Numbered from the stretch's first letter, positions 1 through 6,790 are shown. The stretch: DNA of 9,848 bases from Modestobacter sp. (GCA_025963425.1 JAOPUQ010000459.1:1-9848), one strand, 5' to 3'. The notes: generated by a model not told the origin, from the sequence alone. Made by a program: numbers and translations.

Positions 1-1474
1 CCCGGTGCGGGGCGCGCAGCTCGGCGGCCGAGGCGACGACCCGGGGGAACTCCCCGATCGCCCGGAGCAGGTCGCCCTCGCGCGGGTGGGACAGCGCCGC
101 GGTGTCGACGTCGCCGGCCTCGCCCAGGGCCAGCCCGAGGTCCTGCGCACCGCGCAGCAGCGAGGCGATCCGGGCGTGTGCGTACTGGACGTAGAAGACC
201 GGGTTGTCGTTGGTCTGCCGGCTCCACAGGTCCAGGTCCAGGTCGATCTGCTGGTCCACCGACGCGCGGGCCAGGGCGTACCGGGCCGCGTCCGCGCCGA
301 CCGCCTCGACCAGGTCCTCCAGGAGGACGACCGTCCCGGCCCGCTTGCTCATCCGCAGCGGCTCCCCGTCCCGGACCAGGTTCACCAGCTGGCCGATCAG
401 GATCTCCAGGTTGGCCTCGGGGTCGTCGCCCGCCGCGGCCACCAGCGCCTTGTAGCGGCCGATGTACCCGTGGTGGTCGGCGCCCAGCATGATCAGCACC
501 TTGTCGAAGCCGCGGGCGCGCTTGTCCAGGTAGTAGGCGCAGTCGGCGGCGAAGTAGGTCGGCTCGCCGTCGCTCTTGACCAGCACCCGGTCCTTGTCGT
601 CGCCGAACGTCGTCGTCCGCAGCCAGAGGGCGCCGTCGGCCTCGTACACGTGCCCCTCCGCGCGCAGCCGGGCGATCGCCTTCTCCAGCCCGCCGGACTC
701 GTGCAGCGTGCGCTCGCTGAAGTAGACGTCGAAGACGACGCCGAAGTCGGCGAGCGATGTTTTGATCTCGGCGAACATCAGCTCGACGCCCCGGGCCCGG
801 AACACCGCCAGCTGCGTGGCGTCGTCCCGCTCCAGGAGACCCGGTTCGGCGGCGACCACCGCGGCGGCGATGTCGTGCACGTACTCGCCGGCGTAGCCGT
901 CCTCGGGGACGGGCCGGCCGGCCGCGGCCGCCTGCAGGCTGCGGGCGAACCGGTCGATCTGGGCGCCCGCGTCGTTGAAGTAGTACTCACGGGTGACGGC
1001 GGCGCCGCTGGCGGTGAGCAGCCGGCCCAGCGCGTCCCCGACCGCGGCCCACCGGGTGGAGCCGATGTGCACCGGCCCGGTCGGGTTGGCCGAGACGAAC
1101 TCCAGGTTCAGCCGCTGCCCGGCCAGCACCTCGGTGCGCCCGTAGGCCTCCCCCGCCGCGACCGCCCGCAGCGCCACCTGGCCCAGCGCGGCCTTGGCCA
1201 GCGTCACGTTCAGGAAGCCGGGCCCGGCGATGTCGACGGCGTCGATGCCGGGGTGCTCACGCAGCTCGGTGGCGATCACCTCGGCGACCTCGCGCGGCGG
1301 CCGGCCGGCCTCCTTGGCCAGCCGCAGCGCCACGTTGGTGGCGTAGTCGCCGTGCTCGGGGTTCTTCGGCCGGTCGATCACCACGTCGTCGGGAACCGCA
1401 ACGGCGAGGGCGCCGCGCTCCACGGCCGAGGCCACGGCAGAGCGGACGACGTGGCGGAGCTGCTCGGGTGTCAC
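1..1474 (-). CDS. argS: Arginyl-tRNA synthetase, 3' end cut by window edge
   Basis: Class I aminoacyl-tRNA synthetase that charges tRNA-Arg with arginine in the cytosol. The reading frame starts at GTG 1474 (VTPEQLRHVV) and stays open to the left edge, giving 491 codons; the family is usually about 550 residues, so roughly 60 C-terminal residues of the anticodon-binding domain are outside the window. Visible signatures are the N-terminal additional domain with RPKNPEHGDYATNVAL, the HIGH-type motif VHIG at residues 135-138 in ANPTGPVHIGSTR, the GADHHGY motif before it reaches the KMSKS loop, and RMSKR at 374-378. The C-terminal part has the family pattern VDQQIDLDLDLW and NDNPVFYVQYAHAR. No Shine-Dalgarno is seen before the GTG; instead a TACGAT box ends 6 nt upstream, which suggests a leaderless transcript. 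Divergent from the DUF3105 gene. Identification is very secure; the start is likely but not proven. Confidence 0.97.
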   Translation of the reverse strand, partial: MTPEQLRHVVRSAVASAVERGALAVAVPDDVVIDRPKNPEHGDYATNVALRLAKEAGRPPREVAEVIATELREHPGIDAVDIAGPGFLNVTLAKAALGQVALRAVAAGEAYGRTEVLAGQRLNLEFVSANPTGPVHIGSTRWAAVGDALGRLLTASGAAVTREYYFNDAGAQIDRFARSLQAAAAGRPVPEDGYAGEYVHDIAAAVVAAEPGLLERDDATQLAVFRARGVELMFAEIKTSLADFGVVFDVYFSERTLHESGGLEKAIARLRAEGHVYEADGALWLRTTTFGDDKDRVLVKSDGEPTYFAADCAYYLDKRARGFDKVLIMLGADHHGYIGRYKALVAAAGDDPEANLEILIGQLVNLVRDGEPLRMSKRAGTVVLLEDLVEAVGADAARYALARASVDQQIDLDLDLWSRQTNDNPVFYVQYAHARIASLLRGAQDLGLALGEAGDVDTAALSHPREGDLLRAIGEFPRVVASAAELRAPHR

Positions 1475-1480
1475 CTGGTG

Positions 1481-1486
1481 ATCGTA
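1481..1486 (-). promoter_or_regulatory. Candidate -10 box for argS (leaderless start)
   Basis: Read on the minus strand, TACGAT matches the actinobacterial TANNNT -10 consensus and is followed by exactly 6 nt (CACCAG) and the argS GTG. This spacing would place the transcription start on the start codon itself. No convincing -35 box is seen. The inference rests on the box, the spacing and the lack of a Shine-Dalgarno. Confidence 0.5.
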
Positions 1487-1564
1487 CTGACCCGCCCGGT
1501 CCACCCGACCGGGGCGCGGGGGGCCACCGACCCGCGGCGACCCGGGCGGCACAGGCAGCGCACC

Positions 1565-1570
1565 TACACT
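1565..1570 (+). promoter_or_regulatory. Candidate -10 box for the DUF3105-DUF305 unit
   Basis: TACACT fits TANNNT and lies about 70 nt before the DUF3105 start, implying a leader of about 60 nt that ends in the AGGAG at 1630-1634. There is no recognisable -35. It lies divergent to the argS -10 box, so the 165-nt gap 1475-1639 holds two back-to-back promoters. Confidence 0.4.
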
Positions 1571-1639
1571 CGCCCCCGCCAGGCGGGAGCAGCCCGTGCG
1601 GGACGAGGGCGCGCAGCGCCCGGCACGACAGGAGTGGCA

Positions 1640-2443
1640 GTGGCCAAGGACCCCAAGACCGAGGACGGCCGCGCGACCCGCGGCACCACGCCCCGGGGGT
1701 CCAGCGCCGCCGGCAAGGGTGGACAGCAGCGCGGGCGCACCCGTCCGCCGGCCAACGTGGTGACCGCCCAGAAGCCGTGGGGGCTCATCGCCGGCGCCGT
1801 CGCCGTCGTGGTCTTCGCCGCCGCCGTGCTCACCTACGCGGTCGTGCAGGTCAACCGGGCGAACGCCGACAAGATCACCTCGGCCGACCAGATCGCGGGC
1901 CTGAAGACCTTCGACTACGCCGCCGGCCAGGAGCACGTGGCCACGCCGGTCACCTATACCGAGTCCCCGCCGGTCGGCGGCGCGCACGACCCGGAGTGGG
2001 CCGACTGCACCGGCACCGTCTACGACGTCGACATCCGGCACGAGAACGCGGTGCACAGCATGGAGCACGGGGCGACCTGGATCGCCTACGACCCGAACGC
2101 CATCAGCGACAAGGACCTGAGCACGCTCAGGGACATGGTGCAGGGCCACTCCGGACTGCTGCTCTCGCCCTACGACGGGCTGGGCCCCACCATCAGCCTG
2201 CAGTCGTGGAACCACCAGCTGGCGGTCGATTCAGCGGGTGACAATAGGGTGCAGCAGTACGTCGACTTCATGACCTTCAACGGCGACTTCTACCCCGAGA
2301 TCGGCGCCAGCTGCGAGAACCCGACCTTCATCAGCGCCCCGCTGGTGCAGGGCGACCCCAGCCGGGCGGCGACGTCCCCCGGCGTCCCGACCGACGCCCC
2401 GACCACCCCCACCGCCGCCGCGAGCACCACGCCGGCGCCCTGA
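1640..2443 (+). CDS. Membrane-anchored DUF3105 protein
   Basis: Protein of 267 residues and unknown function. The start GTG 1640 (MAKDPKTEDG) is chosen because AGGAG at 1630-1634 lies 5 nt before it; GTG 1634 in the same frame overlaps that site and is less likely. The frame is open far upstream but that part is antisense to argS. Layout: basic, flexible N terminus (1-45), one transmembrane helix (about 47-70), then the DUF3105 domain (about 76-235) with PPVGGAHDPEWADC at 110-123 and HSMEHG at 139-144. Cys123 and Cys225 could form a disulfide. A Thr/Pro/Ala-rich tail (240-267) follows, probably disordered. Positive residues before the helix predict that the domain is outside the cell. Followed 5 nt later by the DUF305 gene, so the two are probably co-translated. 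Codons 197-203 are atypically rare (GAT TCA ... AAT AGG). Family call is secure; function is not known. Confidence 0.9.
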   Translation: MAKDPKTEDGRATRGTTPRGSSAAGKGGQQRGRTRPPANVVTAQKPWGLIAGAVAVVVFAAAVLTYAVVQVNRANADKITSADQIAGLKTFDYAAGQEHVATPVTYTESPPVGGAHDPEWADCTGTVYDVDIRHENAVHSMEHGATWIAYDPNAISDKDLSTLRDMVQGHSGLLLSPYDGLGPTISLQSWNHQLAVDSAGDNRVQQYVDFMTFNGDFYPEIGASCENPTFISAPLVQGDPSRAATSPGVPTDAPTTPTAAASTTPAP

Positions 2444-2448
2444 TCGAC

Positions 2449-3150
2449 GTGACCGATCCCACGGCCGGGCCGGACGACGCGGTGCCCGCGGCACCCGCGC
2501 CGCGTCGCCGGCTCACCGCGGTGCTGCTGGCCGTCATCGCGATCGGTCTGCTGGCCGCCGGTGGCGGCCTCGCCGTCGCGCTGGGCATCGGGCGCACCGA
2601 CACGCCGACGGCGGACTCGGTGGACGCCGGCTTCTCCCGCGACATGAGCCGGCACCACCTGCAGGCGGTGGAGATGGCCAACCTGGTCCTGGCGCGCACG
2701 CAGGACGCCGAGGTGCGTCAGCTGGCCTTCGACATCTCGGCCACCCAGACCAACCAGGTCGGCCGGATGCAGGGCTGGCTGGCGCTGTGGGGTCTGCCGC
2801 TGTCCGGGAGGGACGTGATGTCGTGGATGGGCGGCGACGCCCACGCGATGCACGGCATGCCCGATGCGGCCGCCGCGGCCGACGGAGCGGTGATGCCCGG
2901 CATGGCCACCGAGACCGAGCTGGCCGAGCTGCGCTCGCTGTCGGGCACGGAGCTGGACGTGCGGTTCCTCCAGTTGATGACGCGGCACCACCAGGGCGGG
3001 CTGGAGATGGCGCAGTACGGGCAGGCGCACGCCACCCTGGCCGCCGTCCGCACGCTCGCCCGGTCGATCGCCGAGACCCAGACGGCGGAGACCACCACGA
3101 TGGAGACCATGCTGCGCGCCCGGGGTGGGACCCCCCTCCCGGCTCCCTGA
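2449..3150 (+). CDS. Membrane-anchored DUF305 protein, possible copper binding
   Basis: Protein of 233 residues in the DUF305 family, helical proteins some of which (for example cyanobacterial CopM, as I recall) bind copper in the periplasm. Start GTG 2449 lies 5 nt after the stop of the DUF3105 gene, with no clear Shine-Dalgarno, so translation is probably coupled. Residues 1-21 are Pro/Arg rich and cytosolic, about 22-48 form one membrane helix or uncleaved signal anchor, and the rest should be extracellular. The two family half-motifs are visible: GFSRDMSRHHLQAVEMA near 61-77 and FLQLMTRHHQGGLEMAQYG near 173-191, each with an HH pair and a later Met. Between them sits a Met/His segment (MHGMP at 134-138, MPGM at 149-152). 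These residues are what a metal site would use, but metal binding here is inference. A hairpin at 3158-3178 ends the unit. Confidence 0.9.
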   Translation: MTDPTAGPDDAVPAAPAPRRRLTAVLLAVIAIGLLAAGGGLAVALGIGRTDTPTADSVDAGFSRDMSRHHLQAVEMANLVLARTQDAEVRQLAFDISATQTNQVGRMQGWLALWGLPLSGRDVMSWMGGDAHAMHGMPDAAAAADGAVMPGMATETELAELRSLSGTELDVRFLQLMTRHHQGGLEMAQYGQAHATLAAVRTLARSIAETQTAETTTMETMLRARGGTPLPAP

Positions 3151-3157
3151 GCCCCCC

Positions 3158-3178
3158 GCCGGGGCACCCTGCCCCGGC
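3158..3178 (+). terminator. Hairpin after the DUF305 gene
   Basis: Perfect 9-bp inverted repeat GCCGGGGCA / TGCCCCGGC with a 3-nt loop (CCC), starting 8 nt after the DUF305 stop. There is no T tract, as is common for actinobacterial terminators. It separates the DUF3105-DUF305 unit from the tRNA gene. Confidence 0.65.
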
Positions 3179-3181
3179 TGG

Positions 3182-3187
3182 TAACGT
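3182..3187 (+). promoter_or_regulatory. Candidate -10 box for tRNA-Arg
   Basis: TAACGT fits TANNNT and lies directly after the hairpin, about 50 nt before the tRNA. That would give a pre-tRNA leader of about 45 nt. No -35 is obvious. Confidence 0.35.
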
Positions 3188-3238
3188 CCCTGCCGCGCCA
3201 CGCGAGAGCGGGGCCGACAGCACCACAGCGCGGCACGA

Positions 3239-3310
3239 GCCCCCGTAGCTCAGGGGATAGAGCACTGCCCTCCGGAGGCAGTGGCGCAGGTTCGAATCCT
3301 GCCGGGGGCA
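3239..3310 (+). tRNA. tRNA-Arg, anticodon CCG (reads CGG)
   Basis: Full cloverleaf of 72 nt without encoded CCA. Acceptor stem GCCCCCG (3239-3245) pairs with CGGGGGC (3303-3309), discriminator A at 3310. D arm GCTC/GAGC at 3248-3263, anticodon stem CTGCC/GGCAG (3265-3269 with 3277-3281) with loop CTCCGGA and anticodon CCG at 3272-3274, variable loop of 4 nt, T arm GCAGG-TTCGAAT-CCTGC at 3286-3302. All stems pair fully. The anticodon reads CGG, a heavily used Arg codon in such GC-rich genes. It lies 1.8 kb from argS, whose product would charge it. Confidence 0.97.
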
Positions 3311-3345
3311 CCCACTCCCACGCTCGCGCCGCTACTTCACCAGCC

Positions 3346-3377
3346 CGTGACCGCCGGTCCTCCGACCGGCGGTCACG
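3346..3377. terminator. Strong hairpin between convergent tRNA-Arg and ABC-F genes
   Basis: Perfect 14-bp stem (CGTGACCGCCGGTC with GACCGGCGGTCACG) and a 4-nt CTCC loop, the strongest fold in the window. It lies 36 nt after the tRNA and 15 nt after the ABC-F stop on the other strand, so it can act in both directions. On the plus strand it is followed by TGCGTTT; neither side has a long T run. Confidence 0.75.
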
Positions 3378-3391
3378 TGCGTTTCCGGGCC

Positions 3392-5029
3392 TCAGCGCTC
3401 GGTCACCCGCCCCGCCGCCACGTGCAGCTGCCGGGTGGTGTGCACGGCCTCGAGCATCCGCCGGTCGTGGGTCACCAGCAGCAGCGTGCCCGCGTACCCG
3501 GCCAGCGCCTCCTCCAACTGCTCGATCGCCGGCAGGTCCAGGTGATTGGTCGGCTCGTCCAGGACCAGCACGTTGACCCCGCGGGCCTGCAGCAGCGCCA
3601 GCGCCGCCCGGGTCCGCTCGCCCGGCGACAGGGTCACGGCCGGGCGCACCACGTGGTCGGCGCGCAGGCCGAACTTGGCCAGCAGCGTGCGGACCTCGGC
3701 GTCGGGCAGGTCGGGCACCTCGGCACCGAAGGCGGCCGACAGCGGCTCGTCCCCGAGGAACAGGCCGCGGACCTGGTCCACCTCCCCCAGCCGCACCCCG
3801 GCACCCAGCGATGCCGATCCCTCGGTGAGCGGGGCCCGCCCGAGCAGCGCGGCGAGCAGGGTGGTCTTGCCGGCGCCGTTGTCACCGGTGATCGCCAGCC
3901 GGTCGCCCCAGTCGACCTGCAGGTCCACCGGACCGAGCTGGAAGTTCCCGTGCCGGACGACGGCGCCGCGCAGGGTGGCCACCACCGCGCCGGCCCGGGG
4001 GGCGGCGGCGATCTCCATCTGCAGTTGCCACTCCTTGCGCGGCTCCTCCACGACCTCCAGCCGCTCGATCCGCCGCTCGGTCTGCTTGGCCTTGGCCGCC
4101 TGCTTCTCCGAGGACGCCCGGTCGCGGGCCTTGATGTGCTTGTCCCCGTCCTTGGCCTTCTTGATCGAGTCGCGCACGCCCTTGGCCATCCAGTTGCGCT
4201 GCATGCGCGCCCGGCCCTCCAGGCCGGCGCGGGTGTCGGCGTACTCCTCGAACTCCTCGCGGGCGTGCCGGCGGGCCACCTCGCGCTCCACCAGGTACGC
4301 CTCGTAGCCGCCGTCGTGCACCCGGACCAGCTGCTGGGCGAGGTCCAGCTCCACCACCCGGGTCACGGTGCGGGCGAGGAACTCGCGGTCGTGGCTGACC
4401 AGCACCACGCCGGTCCGCAGGCCCGCGACGAACCGCTCGAGCTGGTCCAGCCCGGCCAGGTCGAGGTCGTTGGTCGGCTCGTCGAGCAGCAGCAGGTCGT
4501 AGCGGGACAGCAGCAGCGAGGCCAGCCCCACCCGGGCGACCTGGCCGCCGGACAGCCCGGTCATCGGCGCCGACAGCGCGACACCGGACGCCACCGAGGC
4601 CATCACCTCCTCGGCCCGCTCGGCCAGGTCGGCCCCGCCCAGCGCCAGCCAGCGCTCCAGCGCGTCGCCGTAGGCGTCGTCGGCGCCGGCCTCCCCCGCG
4701 GTCAGGGCCCCGGTCGCGTCGTCCAGCGCGCGCTGGGCGTCGGCCACGCCGGTGCGCCGGGCCAGCGCGTCGACGACGGTCTCCCCCGGACGGCGCTCGT
4801 GCTCCTGCGGCAGGTATCCCACGGTCGCCGTCGGCGGGCTCAGCACCACCGCCCCGGACTCCGGGGGCAGTAGGCCGGCAAGCGTCCGCAGCAGCGTGGA
4901 CTTCCCGGCGCCGTTGACGCCGACCAGCCCGACCACGTCGCCGGGGGCGACGACGAGGTCGAGGTCGGAGAACAGGGCACGGACGCCGTGGCCGGCGGCC
5001 AGCCCACGGGCGAGGAGGGTCGCGGACAC
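3392..5029 (-). CDS. ABC-F family ATPase (ribosome-associated type)
   Basis: Protein of 545 residues with two ABC ATPase domains in one chain and no membrane segment, the layout of ABC-F proteins, which bind the ribosomal E site to help translation or protect against antibiotics. First domain: Walker A GVNGAGKS (37-44), signature LSGGQ (159-163), Walker B LLLLDEP ending at 185 with catalytic Glu184, switch His213. Second domain: Walker A GDNGAGKT (382-389), variant signature LSPGE (467-471), Walker B with Glu492, His521. The charged linker (about 245-340, rich in Lys/Arg/Glu) is the P-site tRNA interaction motif that sets ABC-F function. Start GTG 5029 (MSATLLARGL) is the only reasonable one; its Shine-Dalgarno is weak. 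It lies 48 nt after the cyclase and is probably the last gene of that operon. Resembles mycobacterial Rv1473-like proteins from memory; housekeeping versus resistance cannot be told here. Confidence 0.93.
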   Translation of the reverse strand: MSATLLARGLAAGHGVRALFSDLDLVVAPGDVVGLVGVNGAGKSTLLRTLAGLLPPESGAVVLSPPTATVGYLPQEHERRPGETVVDALARRTGVADAQRALDDATGALTAGEAGADDAYGDALERWLALGGADLAERAEEVMASVASGVALSAPMTGLSGGQVARVGLASLLLSRYDLLLLDEPTNDLDLAGLDQLERFVAGLRTGVVLVSHDREFLARTVTRVVELDLAQQLVRVHDGGYEAYLVEREVARRHAREEFEEYADTRAGLEGRARMQRNWMAKGVRDSIKKAKDGDKHIKARDRASSEKQAAKAKQTERRIERLEVVEEPRKEWQLQMEIAAAPRAGAVVATLRGAVVRHGNFQLGPVDLQVDWGDRLAITGDNGAGKTTLLAALLGRAPLTEGSASLGAGVRLGEVDQVRGLFLGDEPLSAAFGAEVPDLPDAEVRTLLAKFGLRADHVVRPAVTLSPGERTRAALALLQARGVNVLVLDEPTNHLDLPAIEQLEEALAGYAGTLLLVTHDRRMLEAVHTTRQLHVAAGRVTER

Positions 5030-5077
5030 CTGCCCATCGTGCCCAGCGGTCCCGGCGGCGGACCAGCCGGTCCCCGG

Positions 5078-6154
5078 TCAGCCGGCCGGGGGGTCCCCGT
5101 CGGGCCGGTCCAGCACGTCGTCGGCGATCTCGTCGAGGAGATCCTCGAAGGCCGGCAGCTCGTCGTCCCCGGTCACCCGGCGCCGCACCAGCCACGGCTG
5201 CAGGTGGTCGTAGCCGCGCACCGAGACCCGGCGCAGCGGGCGCACCCGGTAGGCCCGGACGCCACGCAGCTGCTGGGCGAGGGCCTGGTCGACCAGCACC
5301 GTGGAGGGCCGGGCGATGGCGGTCAGCCGGCTGGCCAGGTTCACCACCGGGGAGTAGACGTCACCCAGCCGGGTGAGCACCGGGCCGTAGGCCGCCCCGA
5401 CCCGCAGCGGTGGCCGGTCGGCGGCGTCCCACTCGACCGGCAGCTGCAGCCCGATCTCCACCGCGTCGACCGGGGACAGGCAGGTGAACAGGACCCCGTC
5501 ACCCACGGTCTTGACCACCCGGCCGTGGTGCCGGGCGATGACGTCGGCGGCCAGGCCCTCGAAGTCCTCGACCATCCGGCCCAGCTCCCGACCGCCCATG
5601 CCACGGCTGCGGGTGGTGTAGCCGACCAGGTCGGCGAACCCCACGGCCAGCTCGCGGCGGTCCAGCGCCCCCGGCGAGGAGAGGAACAGCCGCCCGGCGT
5701 TGGCGGCCAGGTGCCGCCGCCAGATGTAGTCCTGCAGCTCGCGCATGACCGGCAGCAGCAGTTGGGTGGACGCCACGGCGGCCCGCACGTCGGCGCCGGG
5801 GTCCGCGGGGTCGGAGTCGGCCTCCGCCAGCGCCGCGGCGAGCATGTCGGTCTGCCAGTCGGCCAGCCGGGACAACGACTGCCCCATCGCCCGGGCGATG
5901 GAGGCCTCGGTCTCCGGGTCCACGAACCCGGAGTCGATCAGCGCCTCGAGCCGGCCCAGGGCGGCCACGTCGGCGTCGGTGAACGCCGGGTCGTCGTCGG
6001 GGACGTCGGCGAAGCCGAGTGCCCGCCACAGCCGCTGCGTGCGCTCGGCCGGCATCCCCGCCAGCCGTGCGACCTCCAGCCGGGTGTACCGGCGCGGCCC
6101 CCCGAGCAGCAGCTCCTCGAGCTCTCCGGCCGCGGACTCGCGGGCGTCGGGCAC
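5078..6154 (-). CDS. Class III adenylate cyclase with N-terminal regulatory domain
   Basis: Protein of 358 residues predicted to make cAMP from ATP in the cytosol; no membrane helix is seen. The N-terminal part (about 20-155) has a helix-turn-helix-like segment (YTRLEVARLAGM, 23-34) and resembles the adenylate cyclase regulatory domain of mycobacterial Rv1264/Rv2212, which in Rv1264 responds to pH. The catalytic domain (about 167-330) carries every key residue: metal Asp175 in FADLVGYT, adenine-selecting Lys215 and metal Asp219 in VVKTVGDG, Asp265 in GDVYSP, and transition-state Asn272 and Arg276 in VNLASR. It should thus be an active homodimer specific for ATP. An acidic tail (330-358) is probably disordered. 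Start GTG 6154 has GGGAG 4 nt upstream (6159-6163). It follows the stress-protein gene by 35 nt and precedes the ABC-F gene by 48 nt. Cyclase call very secure; regulatory input unknown. Confidence 0.95.
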   Translation of the reverse strand: MPDARESAAGELEELLLGGPRRYTRLEVARLAGMPAERTQRLWRALGFADVPDDDPAFTDADVAALGRLEALIDSGFVDPETEASIARAMGQSLSRLADWQTDMLAAALAEADSDPADPGADVRAAVASTQLLLPVMRELQDYIWRRHLAANAGRLFLSSPGALDRRELAVGFADLVGYTTRSRGMGGRELGRMVEDFEGLAADVIARHHGRVVKTVGDGVLFTCLSPVDAVEIGLQLPVEWDAADRPPLRVGAAYGPVLTRLGDVYSPVVNLASRLTAIARPSTVLVDQALAQQLRGVRAYRVRPLRRVSVRGYDHLQPWLVRRRVTGDDELPAFEDLLDEIADDVLDRPDGDPPAG

Positions 6155-6189
6155 GCCGCTCCCGGCGGCCCCCGGATCGCCGGGCAGCG

Positions 6190-6648
6190 TCAGTCCGTGG
6201 TGTGCACGACGAGCACGTCCACGGCCGAGCGCCGGGTGGCGTCGGCCGGGACCGAGCCCAGCAGCCGGCCCTTGATGCTGTTCAGCCCGCGGTTGCCGAC
6301 CACCAGCAGGTCGGCCTGCTCCCGGCGGACGACGTCCAGCAGCGCCTCGACCGGCGAGCCGACGACGGCGACGGTGACGACCTGACCGGCCCCGGCGGCC
6401 GCCGCGCGCTCACCGGCGCTGCGGACGGTCTCCTCGGCCGGTGAGGACCCCACGACCTGGTAGGCCTCGTCACCCAGGACGTCCTGGGTGCGCCGCAGCT
6501 CCCGGTCGTCGGCCTCGGTGGGCAGGTAGGCGCAGGCGATCACCAGCCGGGCGCCACAGGCCCCGGCCAGGGCGCCGGCCCGGGCGACGGCGCGCAGGGA
6601 GGACTCCGAGCCGTCGGTGCCGACGACCACCGTGCGGTAGGCACTCAC
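6190..6648 (-). CDS. Universal stress protein (UspA family, ATP-binding type)
   Basis: Single-domain protein of 152 residues, the normal length for UspA-type stress proteins, which are cytosolic dimers that bind nucleotides. It opens with the beta-strand VSAYRTVVVGTDGS, where Asp12 is the usual nucleotide contact, and carries the full ATP-binding motif G-x2-G-x9-G-S as Gly118, Gly121, Gly131 and Ser132 (VGNRGLNSIKGRLLGS). Start GTG 6648 is chosen from the domain boundary; the open frame extends much further upstream but that part is antisense to the ABC ATPase gene. There is no good Shine-Dalgarno; a TAGGTT box ends 8 nt before the GTG, so the mRNA may be leaderless. It is the first gene of the probable operon with the adenylate cyclase and ABC-F genes. 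In other actinobacteria such proteins are tied to dormancy, hypoxia or cAMP signalling; the role here is inference. Confidence 0.93.
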   Translation of the reverse strand: MSAYRTVVVGTDGSESSLRAVARAGALAGACGARLVIACAYLPTEADDRELRRTQDVLGDEAYQVVGSSPAEETVRSAGERAAAAGAGQVVTVAVVGSPVEALLDVVRREQADLLVVGNRGLNSIKGRLLGSVPADATRRSAVDVLVVHTTD

Positions 6649-6656
6649 GGCTGGGC

Positions 6657-6662
6657 AACCTA
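6657..6662 (-). promoter_or_regulatory. Candidate -10 box of the stress protein operon
   Basis: On the minus strand TAGGTT fits TANNNT and ends 8 nt before the GTG at 6648, so the transcript would begin at or within a couple of nucleotides of the start codon. A perfect inverted repeat at 6670-6692 overlaps where the -35 box should lie. Confidence 0.45.
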
Positions 6663-6669
6663 CCCAACT

Positions 6670-6692
6670 CCGGGCACGACGCGTGTGCCCGG
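6670..6692. promoter_or_regulatory. Inverted repeat, candidate operator
   Basis: CCGGGCAC and GTGCCCGG, 8 bp perfect arms separated by 7 nt (GACGCGT). It lies in the divergent gap between the stress-protein and ABC transporter genes, 7 bp upstream of the stress-gene -10 box, over its -35 region. The position and symmetry suit a dimeric repressor or activator; no known motif is recognised. A short hairpin by chance is possible at this GC content. Confidence 0.4.
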
Positions 6693-6790
6693 GGTCACGC
6701 GCCGTACCGGAGCAGCACGGGCAGCAGGACGGCAGGAGGATGGAGGCGACGGTGGACACGCGGCGCGACCCTCCCCCCAGGGGCCGCCGG

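Noticed and set aside
5..1639. Very long plus-strand open frame running from the left edge into the DUF3105 gene.
   Set aside because: It is antisense to argS, whose motifs are unmistakable; the translated part is Arg/Gln/Val-rich with no domain. High GC content keeps such shadow frames open.
3239..3310. tRNA gene as an attachment site of an integrated element.
   Set aside because: No integrase gene and no second copy of the tRNA 3' end was noticed in the window; neighbours are chromosomal genes.
2290..3311. Several long minus-strand frames opposite the DUF305 gene and the tRNA.
   Set aside because: No domain, no Shine-Dalgarno at sensible starts, and composition typical of antisense shadows of GC-rich genes.
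5060..5073. Small hairpin GGACC-AGCC-GGTCC between the cyclase and ABC-F genes.
   Set aside because: Only 5 bp, with no T tract; too weak to call a terminator, and operon structure across this gap seems more likely.
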